Shown here one piece after another: positions 14,114-23,890 of a stretch of DNA of 33,677 nucleotides. Source of the DNA: Coemansia sp. RSA 922 (taxonomy: Eukaryota > Kickxellomycota > Kickxellomycetes > Kickxellales > Kickxellaceae); NCBI GenBank assembly GCA_027577415.1, contig JANBQS010000116.1:1-33677 (forward strand), given 5' to 3'. The notes under the pieces were generated by a model. It worked only from the letters and a program-made list of their open reading frames with translations. It did not search any database and was not told the DNA's origin. How positions within the stretch are numbered: the stretch's first letter is position 1; every line of letters begins with the position of its first letter. A program made the translations under genes and the position numbers.

Positions 14114-16537
14114 ATGAAGCCTTTTTTGCTTTTACTTGGCTTGGGCGTACTGCTCTCAAGCCCGCTTCTTGCGTATGGCAGGGCTGCTGTGGACAAACAG
14201 GCGCCAGGCGAGCCATACACGGTGGGGTACTCTACACGCGGACTGCTAATAAACGACGTGCCACGAGTACTGACTACGGGAGCTATCCACTATCCGCGCA
14301 GCACGCCGGAGATGTGGGACTCGCTGATGAAAAAGGCGAAACTCGGAGGACTAAACACCATCGACACGTATGTGTTTTGGAATATCCATGAACCCACCAA
14401 AGGCAATTACGATTTCGCCACTGACCGAGCCAACCTTCCCCTATTCTTGCGTACAGCCAGGGACAACGGCCTATTTGTGATGCTGCGTATCGGGCCTTAT
14501 GTATGCTCTGAGTGGAATTTTGGTGGATTCCCGCAGTGGCTACGTCATGAGCCTGATGTGGTGTTCCGTACGTACTCTAAATCTTTTATGGACAATATGC
14601 GGCGCTTCGTCGGCAAGGTTGTTAGCGTCACTCGCAAGTATATGCCAGAGTACGGTGGCCCTATTATCGGCATGCAGATCGAGAACGAGTATGGCGACCA
14701 TCAGTGGGAGTTTGGAGAAGACGGTAATCGCTATGCTGACTGGTGTGGAGACACAGCTCAGTCGTTTAACATTACTGTGCCCTGGATCATGTGTCGGCAG
14801 TACTACCCAGTGGCGGGAGTAATCCCCACGCAGAACGATTTTTATTGCGACCAGTATTTGGACCGGTACCACGAACAGTATCCGCAGTTCCCTGATATGT
14901 GGACGGAAATGTGGCCGGGCTGGTTCCAGCGCTGGGGCGAGGCTGCTCCCTACCGACCAATTGAGGACATATCTTACGCGGTAGCCAAGTGGTTCGCATA
15001 CGGCGGCACCTATGTCTCTTATTATATGTATCAGGGCGGTACTAATTTCGGGAGAACCTCAGGACCGTTCATTCTCACATCTTACGACTACGATGGCTTT
15101 ATTGACGAATACGGGTTGGAGAATTGGCCTAAATACCTGCATCTACGGGAATTGCATCGAGTGCTTTTGGATAACGCGCAATTTATTACTGGCAACCCGG
15201 TCCCCGAGCCCCAGCCTTTGGGCAAACGTCAGGAGACCAGCGCTCGAGTCTACGGCAATGGGGACGAGTATTTGGCGTTTTTGGTTAATACCGCCGAGCG
15301 CTCCAATATCACTGTGGTATTTGACCAAGTGGAGATTGACTTGCATCGGTGGTCAGTGACTCTGGTACGCAAGCGTCGGGGCGAGAGGTACCCGACTGTA
15401 CTCTACAACACTGCGACTCTGTCTCCAGATGTACGCCGCGCCCAAGCCCACCCCTCGGGCTTTGAGACCATTGGCGGTGTGGTTGAGACTGAGAGTATCC
15501 GTGAGCTTAGTATCGGTATTCCCCGTTCTAGCGACATGCACGTACACGCGACTCAGCCACTTGAGCATATTAGCGTTACTGATGATTGGACCGACTACCT
15601 GTGGTACCGCACCACTGTATCCAATCCCTGCTCGGATGCCGGCCAACTGGTACTCAAAGATGCTGGTGATGTCGCTTATGCTTTTATTGATGACCGGGCT
15701 TTGGGCATGCGGCATGGACGGCAAGACTCACTTGCGACGTTTACGTTTGATGTGCCCAAGGGCTTCAAGAACGATACTGTGACTGTTAGCATTTTGTCGC
15801 AGACGATGGGGATGGCGCATAACCAGCAGCACATGGAGAGCTATGCGCGTGGACTGTTGGGCTCGGTTACACTGTGCGGTCGCGACATTACCGAGGGCAA
15901 GTGGTTGATGATGCCTGGACTAAGCAGCAAATCCAAAGACCAGGAAGCGCCTCCTGCCATCGACTCTGCGCACTGGACGTCCTACCGTGGCAAATCTGGG
16001 TCGCATTTCCGCTGGTACGCTATCAAGTTAGACGCCGACAAACTTTTAGCAGATAGTGACGCGCGCCTTGCTGTTGATTTATCGTCAATGTCCAAGGGCC
16101 AGCTCTGGATAAACCAACACCATTTGGGTCGCTATTGGCTTCGTCTTGCTCCATCCAAACAAGACTACTCTCCATGTCAGCACTGCGAATATGGCGGTTG
16201 GTTTTGGCCGGACTCTACGTGTAGGCAAAAGTGTGGCGAGATATCACAGCGCTACTACCATCTACCTTGCTCGTATTTGACCGCCTCGAGCTATCTCTAT
16301 GTGATGGAGGAAATAGGCGGAAGGCCTGAGAATATCGCTATCGCAAAGCGCGTTTCACGTTTGCCCGAGGAGGAAGAGGAAGAAAGGGGTGAATGGAAGG
16401 ACGTGCTTTGTCGCGTGGTGTTGGCAGTGTGTGCGGCTGCTGCCTTGTTGGGGCTGGGTGCGGCGGCGCGCATGTTGTATGACCAATATGCGGCTCGTCG
16501 TGGGTACCTGCGTATTGAAGAAGAAGAAGAAGAATGA
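14114..16537 (+). CDS. GH35 beta-galactosidase, plant-type, with C-terminal membrane anchor
   Basis: An 807-residue secretory enzyme. A signal peptide (1-22) is followed by a GH35 TIM-barrel beginning LLINDVPRVLTTGAIHYPRS (44-63). The acid/base is E192 in MQIENEYG and the nucleophile is E265 in DMWTEMWPGWF. FNGFP-like NFGGFPQWL, YYMYQGGTNFGRTSG and SYDYDGFIDEYG complete the plant BGAL-style active site. C-terminal beta-sandwich domains run to about 740, with the cysteine-rich patch CQHCEYGGWFWPDSTCRQKC near 690-715. Residues about 763-786 are a transmembrane helix, followed by a short tail that ends in six glutamates. The enzyme should therefore be tethered with the catalytic domain outside. 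It hydrolyses terminal beta-D-galactosyl residues. The anchor is unusual for GH35. Confidence 0.92.
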   Translation: MKPFLLLLGLGVLLSSPLLAYGRAAVDKQAPGEPYTVGYSTRGLLINDVPRVLTTGAIHYPRSTPEMWDSLMKKAKLGGLNTIDTYVFWNIHEPTKGNYDFATDRANLPLFLRTARDNGLFVMLRIGPYVCSEWNFGGFPQWLRHEPDVVFRTYSKSFMDNMRRFVGKVVSVTRKYMPEYGGPIIGMQIENEYGDHQWEFGEDGNRYADWCGDTAQSFNITVPWIMCRQYYPVAGVIPTQNDFYCDQYLDRYHEQYPQFPDMWTEMWPGWFQRWGEAAPYRPIEDISYAVAKWFAYGGTYVSYYMYQGGTNFGRTSGPFILTSYDYDGFIDEYGLENWPKYLHLRELHRVLLDNAQFITGNPVPEPQPLGKRQETSARVYGNGDEYLAFLVNTAERSNITVVFDQVEIDLHRWSVTLVRKRRGERYPTVLYNTATLSPDVRRAQAHPSGFETIGGVVETESIRELSIGIPRSSDMHVHATQPLEHISVTDDWTDYLWYRTTVSNPCSDAGQLVLKDAGDVAYAFIDDRALGMRHGRQDSLATFTFDVPKGFKNDTVTVSILSQTMGMAHNQQHMESYARGLLGSVTLCGRDITEGKWLMMPGLSSKSKDQEAPPAIDSAHWTSYRGKSGSHFRWYAIKLDADKLLADSDARLAVDLSSMSKGQLWINQHHLGRYWLRLAPSKQDYSPCQHCEYGGWFWPDSTCRQKCGEISQRYYHLPCSYLTASSYLYVMEEIGGRPENIAIAKRVSRLPEEEEEERGEWKDVLCRVVLAVCAAAALLGLGAAARMLYDQYAARRGYLRIEEEEEE

Positions 16538-17037
16538 ATGAATAATTTCTTAGATATTTAAATACAAAAAGATCATGTGGAACCTCTCGGGGGAATGTTT
16601 TCCTACTTTTTTTTTGCTAAACAAAAGAAAATAAAGCTGTGAGTAGTACGCCTCACGAGCGAAATAAAGAAAAAGAAATTTTGAATTGTCTGTGCGTGGG
16701 GTGGCTGACGTTTTATTCTCCGAAACGGGATATGTTTCACAGAACCCAGCCATCTCAAAAATAAAAAATATGACAACAAAACGGGTGGATAAGCTGCAGG
16801 TATGCTGCACTGTTTCAAGAGCAGATCCTCTTGGACAATGATCCGTACAAGGAGCCAAAAAAAATACAATAGGTTCTCACCTGCCTTTTTTGAGCTGCAA
16901 ACACCTGTGCTATTTCCCACCAACACACACTACTTTTTTTCTTAGAGAGGATAAAAGGAAAAAAAAAGGAGACGAAGCAACTAAAAAAAATACACTTCAA
17001 CTCTTGTAATATCTTCCATTTTTTTTATTTACTTAAT
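16538..17037. other. Intergenic region
   Basis: About 500 bp of AT-rich DNA with A/T homopolymer runs. I see no gene. The last 60 bp is the leader of the small secreted gene at 17038. Confidence 0.5.
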
Positions 17038-17355
17038 ATGCGTCTGTATCTTTCCTTGGCTCTCATCGCTACCGTCGCTTCGACACTAGGTTCTGCCATA
17101 CCGACGTTGGTTCGTCGCGATATGAACGGTGCTGTTGCCGCCTACAACACTATCGCTGGTAGTGCCAATGATGCGGCTCTAGTCTCCAATGTGAACACCT
17201 TTTACGCCAACCTCAACGGTGTTGCTGACCCTACGGAGATCACTCAGTCAGAGAAACAAGTCTCTGACCAAATCCAAGCCAATAACAAGAACAAGGTCCC
17301 TACGTCACAGACAGCAGCCTGGGTTGCCTCGGTTCTCGTCCATTTCGTCCAGTAA
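17038..17355 (+). CDS. Small secreted protein
   Basis: A 105-residue protein with a signal peptide (1-20, ...STLGSA). A possible dibasic processing site follows at VRR (25-27). The mature part is a small Ala/Asn/Val-rich helical domain (MNGAVAAYNTIAGSANDAAL ... ITQSEKQVSDQIQANN) without cysteines. It has no GPI-type tail, so it is probably released. The helical, cysteine-free make-up loosely recalls hydrophobic-surface-binding-type proteins, but I cannot assign it. It is unrelated by motif to the two-cysteine family at 5-13 kb. Confidence 0.75.
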   Translation: MRLYLSLALIATVASTLGSAIPTLVRRDMNGAVAAYNTIAGSANDAALVSNVNTFYANLNGVADPTEITQSEKQVSDQIQANNKNKVPTSQTAAWVASVLVHFVQ

Positions 17356-17715
17356 CTTTTTTCTCTACTTTTTTTTAATAATATTAATCAGTCTTTTTTT
17401 TATACACACGTCACTCATGAGGACCTCCAAGACTTGCAAAATGGGGGGAGAGCACATGGCGGAAAATCTGAGGATTTACGCCAGTTTCCTGTTGTAGTTT
17501 AGTCAAAAACCGGTCTGGACCTTGTCCCTAATTGACGACCGTCTGTGGTACAAGTAAATCTGACTACGTCTAAAGAATTGGAGCTGTGGCAAGTGTTGAA
17601 CTTTTTTTTTTCTTTACTTTTGGGGGAGAGAGAAAAGACTAGCTCTCTCCTTTCTTTCTTTCAAGCGCTCTATCGCCTCTTTTTTTTTTCTTCTATTCCA
17701 CCCATTTTTCTACTA
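17356..17715. other. Leader region of the 7TM-RGS gene
   Basis: AT-rich, then strongly pyrimidine-rich from about 17640 to the ATG. The open frame upstream of 17716 begins at GTG and translates poly-pyrimidine leader, so it is not included in the gene. Confidence 0.5.
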
Positions 17716-19629
17716 ATGTCGGACTCTGACGAGATACTGCCGGATTGGGCGCCTGGATCCAGGAACTATATTATTCGGGCGAGCATAATGGTTGCGCTCG
17801 CTGTAGTCTATACGATATTCGTCATAGTCACATTAGCTATGTTTATAATCAAAGCGCGCGATAAGCGCAGCGGTTTGGAAAAGCGCAAGGTCGTGCTTGT
17901 AGCTATCCAAGCCGTTGGCTGCTACCTCGTAGGCGTAGACGGGGCTATCACCGGCGCAGCCAATAATTGGTCTTGTATCGGCAAGCTCTGGCTTTTTAAT
18001 ATCGGCTTTACTCTATCGTTAATGGCGTTGACTGCGCGTGCTTTCCATTTGCTGGTCGTATCCAAAGTCCACATGATTACTTCTCAGTTAGCCGCTAGAT
18101 CGTACCACCGTGTGCTCGCAGACGGTGGTGCTGGGCCGAACGAATTCGCGGTATCTAGTTTTAGGATGAATGACGGCGGTTCAGAGTTGAGCGGTTTGCG
18201 TGCCGCCACTTCGGCCAGTCCCTTGGTGGACAAAGAAAAGGGACTTGTGTTCAGCCACCTCGAGACACAATCGGCAGAAATTCAGCAGCAACAACAACAA
18301 AAACGGCAATATCATCCGTGGCGGTCAGCGGATGCCAAATCAGGCAAGTCCAATCGATGCTGGTTCAGATGTAAGCCAGAGTCACGACTAAAGCTAACGC
18401 AGCAGCTCAAAAGGTACAAAAGAATGCTGCCGTACGTCACTGAACGAAGGCTGGTGTACTACATTATCGGCGAAGTATTGGGGGCGGTAGTGGCGACTCT
18501 TGTCATCAATTTAACGGACAAACAGTTTTCGTTGGACAACATTGTCTGCGTCTATCAATGGGGGTTTATACCAGGCAATGCGTTCGTTTTGATACACTTT
18601 GCGGTTGTTTATCCAATTGTTTTGTGGCGTGTTTGGAGCGTCAAGGACGCCTACGGTATACGGAATGACCTAGTAATTTGCGAGACTGTTGGGTTCGTGT
18701 GTATGGTTATTACTCTGGTCTGGGTGAATTCTCTTTCGCTCGTGCAGCAAAAATTTCCTGGACTGACGTTTATCTGGATCTACTCTTTCTTTATTCACGT
18801 TTCTTCTGTATTTTTTCCTCTTCTGCGCGCCATTCAACACACCAAGGAAACCACCGAAAGGCCCGATATGTCCATGGGCATGTTTGTCATGCATCAGTCC
18901 TCGGCCGCCGCCGCCGCCACGGCCGCCACCACTAACGCCGCCGCCTCCCAGCCTGTTGTGGTGTCTGCTACTTCTACGAGACGTGCCAACTTTAACCGCA
19001 TGATGGATGACCCTACCGAGTACCAGCAGTTCCGCGAGTTTGCCGCCTCATGCTTCTGCTCAGAGCTAACTGCCTTTATCGACGAGTACCAGGCACTCAA
19101 GGCTCGAACACTGGTACTATTTGAGCGGCGAACCACTCGCGACAGCCTTGTCGTAGCATCACGCCATCTAAGCCCACCACCAACACCTAGTACTTTGGCT
19201 AGGAACTCGGACGCTATCGACGATGACGCAGCCACAGACGCATCTCTCAGAAGCCGGCCACATATGTCGCGAGGCAACACGGCAGCTACTATTGACGACG
19301 TGTTGCTACAGAGCGCAGAGTTTATGCAAATCCGCACAACTAGTGTCACAGTTAGTATCCTCGAAACCGTCGCAGAGACATACCAGGAGAGCAGTGGCTC
19401 GGGTATGCGGCAGTTCCCGCCAGAGCTGTTGGTCAAGCTAGAGATGATCAACCGCGAGTTTGTTGACCCACGTTCATTCACCTCGGTTAATGCGTCACCG
19501 CTGACAGTCAAGCGATTTATTGAGCGTATGCAGAGCAAGGATTACTCGCTGACGCTGCTCGATGAGTTTAAGAGCGAGGTGTTGTTTATGCTTTATACTG
19601 ATGTGTACACTAGATATGTTAGACATTGA
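17716..19629 (+). CDS. 7-transmembrane receptor with C-terminal RGS domain
   Basis: A 637-residue protein from the first ATG (MSDSDEILPDWAPGS). Seven hydrophobic helices lie at about 22-45, 59-78, 91-115, 246-266, 282-308, 318-340 and 348-370. The loop between helices 3 and 4 is long (about 130 residues) and polar, with a Gln run (189-195). After an Ala/Thr linker (397-411) an RGS domain runs from about 430 (DPTEYQQFREFAASCFCSEL) to 637 (LLDEFKSEVLFMLYTDVYTR). It is interrupted by a low-complexity insertion at about 468-565. RGS domains accelerate GTP hydrolysis by G-alpha; 7TM-RGS fusions are known in fungi and other eukaryotes. The ligand is unknown. Site: plasma membrane or endomembrane. 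Confidence 0.85.
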   Translation: MSDSDEILPDWAPGSRNYIIRASIMVALAVVYTIFVIVTLAMFIIKARDKRSGLEKRKVVLVAIQAVGCYLVGVDGAITGAANNWSCIGKLWLFNIGFTLSLMALTARAFHLLVVSKVHMITSQLAARSYHRVLADGGAGPNEFAVSSFRMNDGGSELSGLRAATSASPLVDKEKGLVFSHLETQSAEIQQQQQQKRQYHPWRSADAKSGKSNRCWFRCKPESRLKLTQQLKRYKRMLPYVTERRLVYYIIGEVLGAVVATLVINLTDKQFSLDNIVCVYQWGFIPGNAFVLIHFAVVYPIVLWRVWSVKDAYGIRNDLVICETVGFVCMVITLVWVNSLSLVQQKFPGLTFIWIYSFFIHVSSVFFPLLRAIQHTKETTERPDMSMGMFVMHQSSAAAAATAATTNAAASQPVVVSATSTRRANFNRMMDDPTEYQQFREFAASCFCSELTAFIDEYQALKARTLVLFERRTTRDSLVVASRHLSPPPTPSTLARNSDAIDDDAATDASLRSRPHMSRGNTAATIDDVLLQSAEFMQIRTTSVTVSILETVAETYQESSGSGMRQFPPELLVKLEMINREFVDPRSFTSVNASPLTVKRFIERMQSKDYSLTLLDEFKSEVLFMLYTDVYTRYVRH

Positions 19630-19677
19630 GATTCGTTGTTGTCTCCCAAAAAAAAAAAAGTAACATTAATATGACTA

Positions 19678-20775
19678 CTACACCGACTCGATCATCTGAT
19701 GCACTTTGCGCGCGTAACCCAAGCTGCTCTGGTACCCGTATCCTGCATGTCCGTAGCAGTGGACGACAGTAAAAGGCTTGCTGCTGACCGAATCGACATA
19801 CTCTTGGGTTTCAAGTCGCACTCCGCCCTCGCGCATCGGTCTAAACCCAACGCCCACCGAGACGATGTTGGCCCTCAGTGCGCGCACACGCTCTGACTCG
19901 TCCAGCTCCAGCATCGACGATGGCAATAGCGAGGGCTCAAGCGCTTGAGTGCGCTGCAGGATCTGCTGCGTAGTCTTCATGTCTTCTTCCTCGTCCCAGC
20001 TCCCCGCCTCCGCCGACCCGCCGAGCACAACGGTGCCATCGCCACGAGGAATCACGTAGCCAAACTGCGAGCCAATTCGAGTCAACGTGTGCTTGGCGTC
20101 TGGTGCGTTCACTATGAGCGTTTGCCCGCGCACAGGCCGCATACTGGCGTCGCATACACCGCCCAGCATTCTATTGCCTAGTGCCGCGCAGTTTACGACT
20201 ATCGGCGTCTTGCCATTTGGTTCGTTGCGACTGGTGGCGTCAAACAACAATGCTTCTTCAATGTGGTCCAGCGCGCGCTGCTCAATGATGCCACCCATGC
20301 CGGTAAACTTGTTCTTGAGGTAGGCCAAGTACTGCGGCACGTTGATGAGCACAGTCGAGTACTCTAGCCCGTAAATGATGCCCATGGGGAGCTCGCTGGT
20401 GGGCAACTCTCGGACGTCGTTGACTTTGCTCACATACCATGGGGTCTCACCATCAGGGAGTGCTTCAAAGTAGTCCAAGCCCTGTGCCTTTTTGATGCCA
20501 GACTCGGGCACGCGGTCGGCGATTTCATTCATCGAGTGGTATGTCTGTAGCTCCATGTCTTGTAGCCAGTGGTCCCAGTTGGCAGACCATGCGCGCCAGT
20601 GTGCACCGGCCCAGGGCGACGCCCATCCCGACGACTCTCGAGTGCCTGCTGGTAATGAGTCTGGCACATGCTCGGCGACAATGGTAACGGCGTACTTGCC
20701 ATCTTCTTGCAGCTGGTTGGCAACCGTGAGTCCGATCACTCCGGCGCCAATAACAACAACGGATTGCTTGCTCAT
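19678..20775 (-). CDS. D-amino-acid oxidase family flavoenzyme
   Basis: A 365-residue protein from the ATG at 20773-20775 (MSKQS); the longer open frame lacks a plausible leader. The FAD-binding Rossmann motif is VVVIGAGVIGLTVANQL (6-22). SSGWASPWAGAHW matches the DAO segment around the flavin. YVIPRGDGTVVLGG and GFRPMREGGVRLE are the substrate-side and FAD-side signatures, the latter with the carboxylate-binding arginine. The C-terminal HCYGHAGYGYQSSLGYA is the final FAD motif. It oxidises D-amino acids (or D-aspartate) to 2-oxo acids with release of ammonia and hydrogen peroxide. Most fungal relatives end in a peroxisomal SKL-type signal; this one ends MIESV, so peroxisomal targeting is doubtful. 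It is convergent with the 7TM-RGS gene, 48 bp away. Confidence 0.9.
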   Translation of the reverse strand: MSKQSVVVIGAGVIGLTVANQLQEDGKYAVTIVAEHVPDSLPAGTRESSGWASPWAGAHWRAWSANWDHWLQDMELQTYHSMNEIADRVPESGIKKAQGLDYFEALPDGETPWYVSKVNDVRELPTSELPMGIIYGLEYSTVLINVPQYLAYLKNKFTGMGGIIEQRALDHIEEALLFDATSRNEPNGKTPIVVNCAALGNRMLGGVCDASMRPVRGQTLIVNAPDAKHTLTRIGSQFGYVIPRGDGTVVLGGSAEAGSWDEEEDMKTTQQILQRTQALEPSLLPSSMLELDESERVRALRANIVSVGVGFRPMREGGVRLETQEYVDSVSSKPFTVVHCYGHAGYGYQSSLGYARKVHQMIESV

Positions 20776-22010
20776 ATTATATAAAGTAAATGGTGTTGGA
20801 AGAATATTGTATATGCGAATATACTCGTAAAAGAGGAACAGGCGGTACTTAAATATCGACAGTGTTTCGAAACACTCAGGATCAGGGTGAGCATTTTTTT
20901 TTGTTAGCACATGGGTGCATGATTTAGTGCTACTGTAAAAGGGGCCTTATGCAAGGGTGCGTTGCATTAATGGTGTTCTATTCGCTCGATAATTGTAGAT
21001 GAGCTGCAAGTAATGGCCCGACGCTCTGCGCTCAGGCACACATACAGGTGCTTTAAAGCGCAATGTCGTGGATGCTCAGAGAAACAGAGTGATTACTCAA
21101 TTACTCATATGCTAATCAAGCGACATATGTGAGTCTCCGTGTCTGCCATTCATGGTGATAATGGCGCTTCCACCTCACTAGTCAGCGCCAATTTTAGTGA
21201 TGAGGTTACGCGGATCTCTTCTCTCTGACTCTATGTCGTCAACATGGATATAGACACCAATACTGATTCAAGCTCTAGCGAATCGAACAACGATGGCAAC
21301 ATCAAAATAAATGTAGACGCACTTGTATGCCTTGCCGCTCTTTTCTAAAGTACATTCCAAAAGTCGTTGCTGCGGATTGCCTTATGTTTATGGTCTATAA
21401 ATAGGTTGGTGGATTCATCTGAGCAAGGCTGTCTCGAAACACTATTTTAAGTATAGCTTTCACGTTTTTTTTTAGCTCCAAAATTGTTGATTTATTTTTG
21501 TGCCAAGAACTCGGAGTACCTTGTTCATACTCATTGCCTTGTTTTTTCTTGACAATGTATGCTCGGGACTGTGATATGCACGTTCCTCGCGTGTTGCAAA
21601 TATGCATCAGTGCACATAAATAAGATAAGTGACGCAAGCTCTGGCAAACAATGGTCTTGCAGATCACCTACAAAATAAAACAGCCCGCCCAACACGCGTG
21701 CATTTCAAACCGCCAAGATGCAGAAGCGTGGTGAAATCAAGACACCCCCGTCTTTGCATTCTTTCCAGAAAGGATCTACCGCCTGTGCGATGCCGGCATG
21801 GAGAGTGGGGGGATCGGCAAGTGTTTATTGTGTCTTTAAGGCTCCCCCACACAAGTTGGGTGGAAGGTCTCTTGACAAGTTGGGTGTCCTCGCCAAGATA
21901 AAGGAAAAGAGTTGGCTTGAACCAGTCCGCTTCTCTTTTTCATCTCATACCGTTTTCTCTTCTTTTTCCTTTGCGCCTTACTTTTTTACTACTCTAATTA
22001 TCTATACACA
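20776..22010. other. Gene-sparse region
   Basis: About 1.2 kb without a clear gene. It holds the DAO promoter at the left, a small possible gene remnant (21244-21348), a lone TATAAATAG (21396-21404) with nothing convincing after it, and the leader of the gene at 22011. Confidence 0.5.
21244..21348 (+). pseudogene. Possible remnant of a GPI-type secreted protein C-terminus
   Basis: A 34-codon frame reading an Asp/Ser/Asn-rich stretch (DTNTDSSSSESNNDG) then a short hydrophobic end (VDALVCLAALF, stop). That order is the same as the tails of the genes at 45, 22011 and 25129 (compare VAALF and ISLF). It has no signal peptide or stalk of normal length. Either a decayed relic or chance. Confidence 0.3.
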
Positions 22011-22583
22011 ATGTTCTGCAAGCGTGCTACTCTCACCGCCCTGGCTGCCGTTGTTGCCACAGTTGGCTGCGTCTCGGCTGCTCCTCAGGGTATCGACCTT
22101 GAGGCGATTCTCAACCAGGCCAACGGCGCTCTACCCAACCTCGAGTCGCTCTTCAACGGTGCTTTGCCCAATATCGGTTCGCTCATTAACGATCCCGCGT
22201 TCCTCGCATCTGTCAGCAAGCAGATGGACGCGTTCAATGACTTTATTGCCAAGAACCCCGACTTTTTGTCTACATACTTGAACGGCGGCAACATCCCCGG
22301 CTTCCCCACCGACTTTTTGCAGGGTCTTCCTACCAACTTCCTAGATAACCTCGTCCCCAAGCCCACCAACACCAAGGACACCTCAAAGCCCTCTCCCACT
22401 AAGCCTGCCGGCGATAACAAGTCTGACGATGACAAGCCTGAGGATAAGTCTGATGATGACAAGTCTGACGACCACAAGCACGAGTCCGGCTCTGGTAGCA
22501 GCAAGCCCAATGCCGCGGCTGGCCTGAAGCCCGTCGCCGGTCTGTTTGCTGCTGGTGTTGTTGCCGTGGCTGCGCTTTTCTAG
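22011..22583 (+). CDS. Secreted, probably GPI-anchored protein with acidic/lysine stalk
   Basis: A 190-residue protein. The signal peptide is 1-23 (CVSAAP). Residues 25-120 form a domain with related Asn/Leu/Pro-rich phrases (NGALPNLESLFNGALPNIGS), so there is an internal repeat of about 13 residues. Residues 120-165 are a Lys/Asp/Ser stalk with repeated KSDDD units. The tail GLKPVAGLFAAGVVAVAALF is a GPI-type end. Codon use is strongly biased to C/G at third positions, suggesting high expression compared with its neighbours. Function unknown; likely cell surface. Confidence 0.82.
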   Translation: MFCKRATLTALAAVVATVGCVSAAPQGIDLEAILNQANGALPNLESLFNGALPNIGSLINDPAFLASVSKQMDAFNDFIAKNPDFLSTYLNGGNIPGFPTDFLQGLPTNFLDNLVPKPTNTKDTSKPSPTKPAGDNKSDDDKPEDKSDDDKSDDHKHESGSGSSKPNAAAGLKPVAGLFAAGVVAVAALF

Positions 22584-23890
22584 GCAGTAAAACTGAACTT
22601 GTCTATTATACCCTATATATGTTAATCACCCTATTCTATGATGAACAATACGTAAAAGTTTTTTTTTTTACCACAATACCAAACTGAACCTTGGATACAA
22701 TAGCTATTGAAGGTGGTGTGATATTTAAAATACACCCTTTTCTGCGCGCGAGAAAGCCTGTTCTTGTTGCAACTTGTCGAGCGAATAAAAGGGTCGCTGT
22801 TTGCAAAAGTACGCGTATCTGCAATAATTGTGCTGCTAAATGCCACGTCATTCTATTTCTTGCTGCGACAATGACGTAGAACACCATTTTGTTTACCTTT
22901 GGGAGATCGGCGAGTAGATCAATACTCCCTTTAGCATTTGGCTGCATTACTTTGTCTTGATTTTTAATGATTGTTTGCCTTGTAGCTAAGTTTTTTGGGT
23001 ATCAGAATGCGGAATTAATGTCATCTCAATATTTATGTTTTGGCTAGAGGAATGACAGTGAGCTTTATAAACTACGACTCTAACTGTAGCAACAGCGGCA
23101 AAAAAATCTTTATGACAACGGTGGGTCATGGAGTTATACCAGGGGCTCACTCAGGTCGTATCGCGTGACTAGCAAATTGCACCCACCTTTGAACGCCCCA
23201 GAAGTTTATAGTCCAATTGCGCCATTAGCATTTACCAACGTTTGCTCAAAAAAAATCCATGGCAGATTAATAAACTCTTCGATATGAGCTACCACATTAA
23301 AAGGTCTCTAATCTTGATACCGCGATGCTGCAACTTTGGTCATTTGGCTAGCCACAATACCAAGCAAAAAAAAAAAGATTGTCAGGCTTGCCAAAGCCCA
23401 GGTGACTGAACGGGAATCGCTTGTGTCTAGCTACATTCTGCAATTGCGCGATCACTGCAGAGTTGGCACGAGTTGTACACGTGTACAGTAAATGCTTTTT
23501 TTATTATCTATGGCTGCGCCAGAGTTCATGAAAGATGTGTCTGCTTTGTAGCAAAACGGAGTTGGCCCAATAAAAAAATCTACTTGTAGTTGCGGAAACA
23601 TGCGGAAATTGGAAAAGTGAAGAAATCTAGGCGGACTTGGGAACATCCCCCGATGTGCACTTATTGTAGAAATCAGCGCGAGGCTATAAAAAGACTATAG
23701 AAGATATCAACAAAAAAAGTCCGACAAATACAGAAAGCAGCTATTTCTCTGCAAACTAGTCTGGAAACCAGAGACATGGGTTGTTATAAAACCCCCCAAG
23801 GTATATTTTTTTTAGGGGAATTCCAAAGTTTTCCATCATCATCCACCATTTCTATCCAACATACACCGATACTATTATTTTTAAACTACT
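22584..23890. other. Long intergenic region
   Basis: About 1.3 kb of AT-rich DNA; I see no gene or RNA. Near the right end, TATAAAAAG (23685-23693) and TATAAAA (23785-23791) precede the gene at 23891, the second being about 100 bp from its ATG and the better candidate. Confidence 0.5.
23785..23791 (+). promoter_or_regulatory. Probable TATA box of the gene at 23891
   Basis: TATAAAA, about 105 bp upstream of the ATG. Confidence 0.4.

Noticed and set aside
17545..17715. 57-residue extension of the 7TM-RGS protein
   Set aside because: Starts at GTG and translates a poly-pyrimidine leader.
21396..21404. TATAAATAG as promoter of the gene at 22011
   Set aside because: It is about 600 bp from the ATG with no supporting leader, whereas other TATA boxes in the window are 75-145 bp away.
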